A stretch of DNA of 8,041 bases, taken from assembly GCA_002411085.1 (NCBI GenBank), contig DHQK01000163.1, positions 14,944 to 22,984 of the forward strand, read 5' to 3'. The stretch is from Marinilabilia sp. UBA5340 (GTDB lineage: Bacteria > Bacteroidota > Bacteroidia > Bacteroidales > Marinilabiliaceae). This document shows, one piece after another, positions 5,527 through 8,041 of this stretch. The position numbers and the translations under genes were made by a program. Under the pieces are notes generated by a model that worked only from the letters and a program-made list of their open reading frames with translations, was not told the DNA's origin and ran no database searches. The first letter of the stretch is position 1; each line of letters begins with the position of its first letter.

Positions 5527-6507
5527 ATGAAGAATATTGTGAATTTTTCTATTTTGTTGTTCTTGTTAATGCTTCCGATTAAACTTTCTGGGCAGGGCTT
5601 CCTTGAAAGGGTTGCCAAAAAAGCATCAGACAAGATTGAGCAGAAGGCAGAAGAACGCGCCGAAAAGAAAATGGATGAGAAAATCGATGAAGGCCTGGAC
5701 AGTATTGAGTCGTCCATGGAGAGCGAAGAGGAAAAGGAGCTTTCATCCGAATCCCGGTCTGATAGACGCATGAGTGCTTTGATGAAAAAGATGGGAGTTT
5801 CGGGAGAACCTGTTCCTGTAGCCGACCAGTATGAGTTTTCCTCCAAAATGAGTATGCACTTTAAGAACCTCGATAGCCAGGGGAAAGTGCAGGATGAAGG
5901 TGATGTAGTGACTTATCTGTCTCCCGAAGAAAAAAACTTTGCCTATGAGTTTATCTCCGGTAGTCCCTCCAATAGGGAAGGCCCTCAAAAAGGGGTGTTT
6001 ATCATGGATTATGTTAACGGTGCTACCATCATTTTGTCGGATGAGGATGGTGAAAAAACGGGGGTAGTCTATGGTCTTAAGTTTTTTGATGAAGCCATTG
6101 AAGATGATGATGATCTTTATGAGGAAGAGGCTGGCGATGACATGGATTTTGAGAATCCGAATTACAAGAAAACAGGAAGAACCAAGACGATTGCCGGATA
6201 CAAGTGTGAAGAGTACGTTTTTGACAATGAAGAAGAAATGGGGTCTTTCTGGGTTACAAAAGAGGCAGACTGGAAAGCCAGAGATACTTTCTCAACCATA
6301 TTCAGGGCAGGACTTTATTCACACGGTATTTACAAAGGGATGCTGATGGAGAGTGAGAGCACCGATAAGGAAACAGGTGAGAAAAGCATGATGCAGGTTA
6401 CAGAGTTTGATGATGACGTGTCTGTACATTTTAAACCCGGGGACTATGAATTGACCAATCTCGGTTCTATTGATTTCAACAAGATGGAAAGAAATGAAGA
6501 TGAATAA
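5527..6507 (+). CDS. Secreted acidic DUF4412 domain protein
   Basis: A 326-residue exported protein of unknown function. Residues 1-22 form a signal peptide (hydrophobic FSILLFLLMLP, cleavage near LSGQ). Residues 26-80 are highly charged, alternating Lys/Glu, and probably helical or coiled coil. The remainder matches the DUF4412 pattern known from Bacteroidota: YEFSSKMSM near 102-110, then RTKTIAGYKCEEYVF (218-232) and WVTKE (242-246). A very acidic insert occupies about 188-210, with runs of Asp and Glu, which could bind cations. Location is probably the periplasm or outer-membrane side; no lipobox and no T9SS tail are visible. It has its own promoter and no operon partner, and converges on the GH43 gene. 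The family assignment is from recognised motifs; no function is claimed. Confidence 0.82.
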   Translation: MKNIVNFSILLFLLMLPIKLSGQGFLERVAKKASDKIEQKAEERAEKKMDEKIDEGLDSIESSMESEEEKELSSESRSDRRMSALMKKMGVSGEPVPVADQYEFSSKMSMHFKNLDSQGKVQDEGDVVTYLSPEEKNFAYEFISGSPSNREGPQKGVFIMDYVNGATIILSDEDGEKTGVVYGLKFFDEAIEDDDDLYEEEAGDDMDFENPNYKKTGRTKTIAGYKCEEYVFDNEEEMGSFWVTKEADWKARDTFSTIFRAGLYSHGIYKGMLMESESTDKETGEKSMMQVTEFDDDVSVHFKPGDYELTNLGSIDFNKMERNEDE

Positions 6508-6568
6508 GTTTGCCGATCAGTTACGGGGCTGCCGGATCCCAATTTCATGACACAAAGACAACTCATAA

Positions 6569-6614
6569 TAAAGTCATATTAAACTCAATTTCAACTGAGT
6601 TTAATATGACTTTA
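6569..6614. terminator. Perfect 19-bp stem between convergent genes, likely bidirectional terminator
   Basis: Arms TAAAGTCATATTAAACTCA (6569-6587) and its exact reverse complement (6596-6614) flank an 8-base loop. It lies 61 bases after the DUF4412 stop and 94 bases beyond the GH43 stop on the opposite strand. It is AT-rich and lacks a long T tail on either strand, so it may end transcripts weakly or mainly protect their 3' ends. A palindromic repeat or binding site is an alternative. Confidence 0.55.
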
Positions 6615-6708
6615 ATGCAACTTTAGAGTGATTTTGCAGTGGAGATGGTACTTTCCTTTTTGGGGAACAGATAGAAAACAGACCTTCACTTTGTGTGAGA
6701 TCCATTTT

Positions 6709-7680
6709 TTATTTCGCGGGTTTCACTCCTTCGCTTGTCATCTGAACTCTTTTGAGTGTTCCATCCGGATTGTAGTACAGGTAATCGATGCATACAGACC
6801 TTCTGAAACTGCCTCCCTGTGTGGGAATGCCACCGTTGTGATAGATAAAATAATCTTTTCCCTTGTATTCTAAAACAGCCTGATGATTGGTGTTGCAGTT
6901 TCCTGCAATCTCGTTGAGTATTCCTTTGTATTCCCAGGGGCCTTCTATGCTTTTGCTCATTGCATAGGCTGTTTTTTCCGGGAATTCATAGGCATAGGTC
7001 AAGTAATAATTAACTCCTTTTTTGTGTATGTAAGGGGCTTCAGTGAAGTTTGGAAGTCCTTCAACTTCTTTAATGGGACTTGCCAGTTCAATCATATTGT
7101 CCTTGAGTTTAGCATAATAGCATTTGGAGTTGCCCCAGAAAAGCCATGGCGTACCATCGTCATCAATGTAAACTGTCGGGTCAATGTCGTCCCAGTCAAT
7201 ATCAATGTCCGTGGTCATGTTATTGGTGATTAGAGCAGCACCTATAGCATCTTTGAAAGGGCCGACGGGAGAATCGGCAACTGCGACACCAATAGCTTTC
7301 CCTGCTTTTCCATCTACATCTTTGTGGTGGGCTGTAATGTACCAATAGAATTTTCCGTCTTTTTCGATCACTTCAGCAGCCCAGGCATCTCCCCGTGCCC
7401 ATTCAAATTCCGAAACAGGAAAAGCAGCTTCCTCTTTCCAGTTGACCATATCTGTAGAGGAGTAAATTAGCCATTCATTAAGATTGTAGAAATGGAAGTC
7501 GTGCGCTGCTTCATCATGGCCCACATAAAGGAATACCGTGTCATTATGCACAATAGCTGCAGGGTCGGCGGTGTATTTCTCTGTGATTACCGGGTTTTGT
7601 GCCGTGGAAGCCAGACTTATAAGTAACAGGAGGATAAAGGCTCCGGTTCGCACTAATTTGAGCGTTTCTTTTTTCTTCAT
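6709..7680 (-). CDS. Secreted glycoside hydrolase family 43 enzyme
   Basis: A 323-residue exported five-bladed beta-propeller glycosidase. Family GH43 typically removes arabinose, xylose or related sugars from plant or algal polysaccharides by inversion. The three catalytic acids are in their usual contexts: D39 (TADPAAIV, general base), D167 (DIDPTVYIDDDG, pKa modulator) and E214 (FTEAPYIHKKG, general acid). Residues 1-28 are a signal peptide (positively charged start, LLLLISLASTAQ). The frame stays open to a GTG at 7779, but the ATG at 7680-7678 is chosen because it puts the signal peptide at the true N-terminus. There is no extra carbohydrate-binding module and no T9SS tail, so it is probably periplasmic. 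No SusC/SusD pair is in view, so membership of a polysaccharide utilisation locus cannot be judged. The exact substrate and subfamily are not determined. Confidence 0.9.
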   Translation of the reverse strand: MKKKETLKLVRTGAFILLLLISLASTAQNPVITEKYTADPAAIVHNDTVFLYVGHDEAAHDFHFYNLNEWLIYSSTDMVNWKEEAAFPVSEFEWARGDAWAAEVIEKDGKFYWYITAHHKDVDGKAGKAIGVAVADSPVGPFKDAIGAALITNNMTTDIDIDWDDIDPTVYIDDDGTPWLFWGNSKCYYAKLKDNMIELASPIKEVEGLPNFTEAPYIHKKGVNYYLTYAYEFPEKTAYAMSKSIEGPWEYKGILNEIAGNCNTNHQAVLEYKGKDYFIYHNGGIPTQGGSFRRSVCIDYLYYNPDGTLKRVQMTSEGVKPAK

Positions 7681-7816
7681 GATTTTGATGTTTTGCAATT
7701 TGATATGCAATATTGGAAAAATGGATGAAGCCGGACTTATGTGAGGGCAAGATTTATCATTTAGTCCTCCTGAATTCACTATTTTTCCCGGTACGGGGGC
7801 GGGGAAGGTTTAAAAC

Positions 7817-7854
7817 AAAAGCAGGGCTCACTTTTGTTGTGAAACCCTGCTTTT
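7817..7854 (-). terminator. Terminator downstream of the T9SS cargo gene
   Basis: AAAAGCAGGG (7817-7826) pairs perfectly with CCCTGCTTTT (7845-7854), with an inner TCAC/GTGA stem (7828-7831, 7839-7842). In minus sense it is followed by a further GTTTT tract. It lies 23 bases after the stop of the partial gene at the right edge, so it separates that gene from the GH43 gene. Confidence 0.8.
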
Positions 7855-7877
7855 CTGACTTTATCAGCAGACCCTTA

Positions 7878-8041
7878 TTATTTTTTGATGAATCTTCGGG
7901 TGATTGTGTTAGCTCCTTTTGGGGTTAACCGGATTATGTATAAACCTGTTGGCAAATGAGAAATATTTATTTTTTTCTTGTTCGCTGGACTTGAATAGAC
8001 CAGGTTTCCTGCAATATCGAATATCTCTGTTTTTGTAATGT
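7878..8041 (-). CDS. C-terminus of a T9SS-secreted protein (Por_Secre_tail sorting domain), runs off right edge
   Basis: The minus-strand frame entering at 8039 gives 53 residues before TAA (7880-7878). The pattern TEIFDIAGNLVYSS, then INISHLPTGLYIIRL and a final RRFIKK, is characteristic of the type A C-terminal sorting domain recognised by the type IX secretion system, which exports proteins across the outer membrane and removes this domain while attaching the cargo to the surface or releasing it. Only the tail is present, so the cargo's function is unknown; large surface hydrolases or adhesins are common. It is followed by a clear terminator. The identification is by motif order; the gene's start and size lie outside the window. 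Confidence 0.88.
   Translation of the reverse strand, partial: ITKTEIFDIAGNLVYSSPANKKKINISHLPTGLYIIRLTPKGANTITRRFIKK

Noticed and set aside
5430..5846. 138-codon minus-strand open frame, Ser-rich
   Set aside because: Antisense shadow of the start of the DUF4412 gene; its Ser/Phe-rich content mirrors the Lys/Glu-rich coiled coil on the plus strand.
7737..7760. Seven-codon ORF (MINLALT) upstream of GH43, with GGAGG five bases before its ATG (minus strand)
   Set aside because: It could be a regulatory upstream ORF, but it is very short, Shine-Dalgarno sequences are little used in Bacteroidota, and no attenuator structure follows it.
7681..7779. N-terminal extension of the GH43 protein to a GTG at 7779
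   Set aside because: It would put 33 non-conserved residues before a normal signal peptide, blocking its use; the internal ATG is the better start.

Overview
The window looks like a chromosomal segment of a Bacteroidota bacterium, most likely of the Marinilabiliales/Bacteroidales/Cytophagales type. The clues are: a type IX secretion (Por_Secre_tail) sorting domain at the right edge; a DUF4412 protein, a family concentrated in Bacteroidota; a near-perfect Bacteroidota promoter (TTTG, 19 bp, TATTTTTG) in front of the histidine leader; AT-rich start regions that mostly lack Shine-Dalgarno sequences; and moderate-to-low GC. Genus cannot be read from the window.

Left part (1-1422, all minus strand). 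The 5' part of hisG (ATP phosphoribosyltransferase, first enzyme of histidine synthesis) runs off the left edge. Upstream of it is a complete classical attenuator that ORF length cut-offs would miss: a promoter, a 16-residue leader peptide with six histidines in seven codons (MIFSVHHHAHHHFYLT), an intrinsic terminator with two perfect 14-base arms, and a competing antiterminator that starts right after the leader stop codon. Upstream of that lie two tandem bacteriohemerythrin genes, about 50% identical by eye, both with all seven di-iron ligands.

Middle part (1423-5526). A 507-base intergenic region carries a solo copy of a dispersed repeat and a possible promoter. It is followed by pssA (phosphatidylserine synthase, plus) and a short tail-less ssb (minus), which converge on a shared hairpin. 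Divergent from ssb is a 678-residue lipoprotein with an HEFGH zinc-peptidase motif resembling family M3. Right after it is a 131-base nested palindrome (perfect 16-bp ends, MITE-like) whose inner units match the solo copy at 1593-1618; it probably doubles as a terminator.

Right part (5527-8041). A secreted, very acidic DUF4412 protein (plus) converges, across a perfect 19-bp-stem hairpin, on a secreted GH43 glycosidase (minus). Upstream of the glycosidase, behind a terminator, is the C-terminus of a T9SS-secreted protein (minus) that runs off the right edge. The glycosidase and the T9SS cargo fit a polysaccharide-degrading lifestyle.

No CRISPR array, transposase, tRNA, rRNA or defence system is visible. 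The genes are mostly housekeeping or single units rather than one integrated novel system. The most informative non-coding structure is the his attenuator; the most distinctive mobile-like structure is the palindromic repeat.
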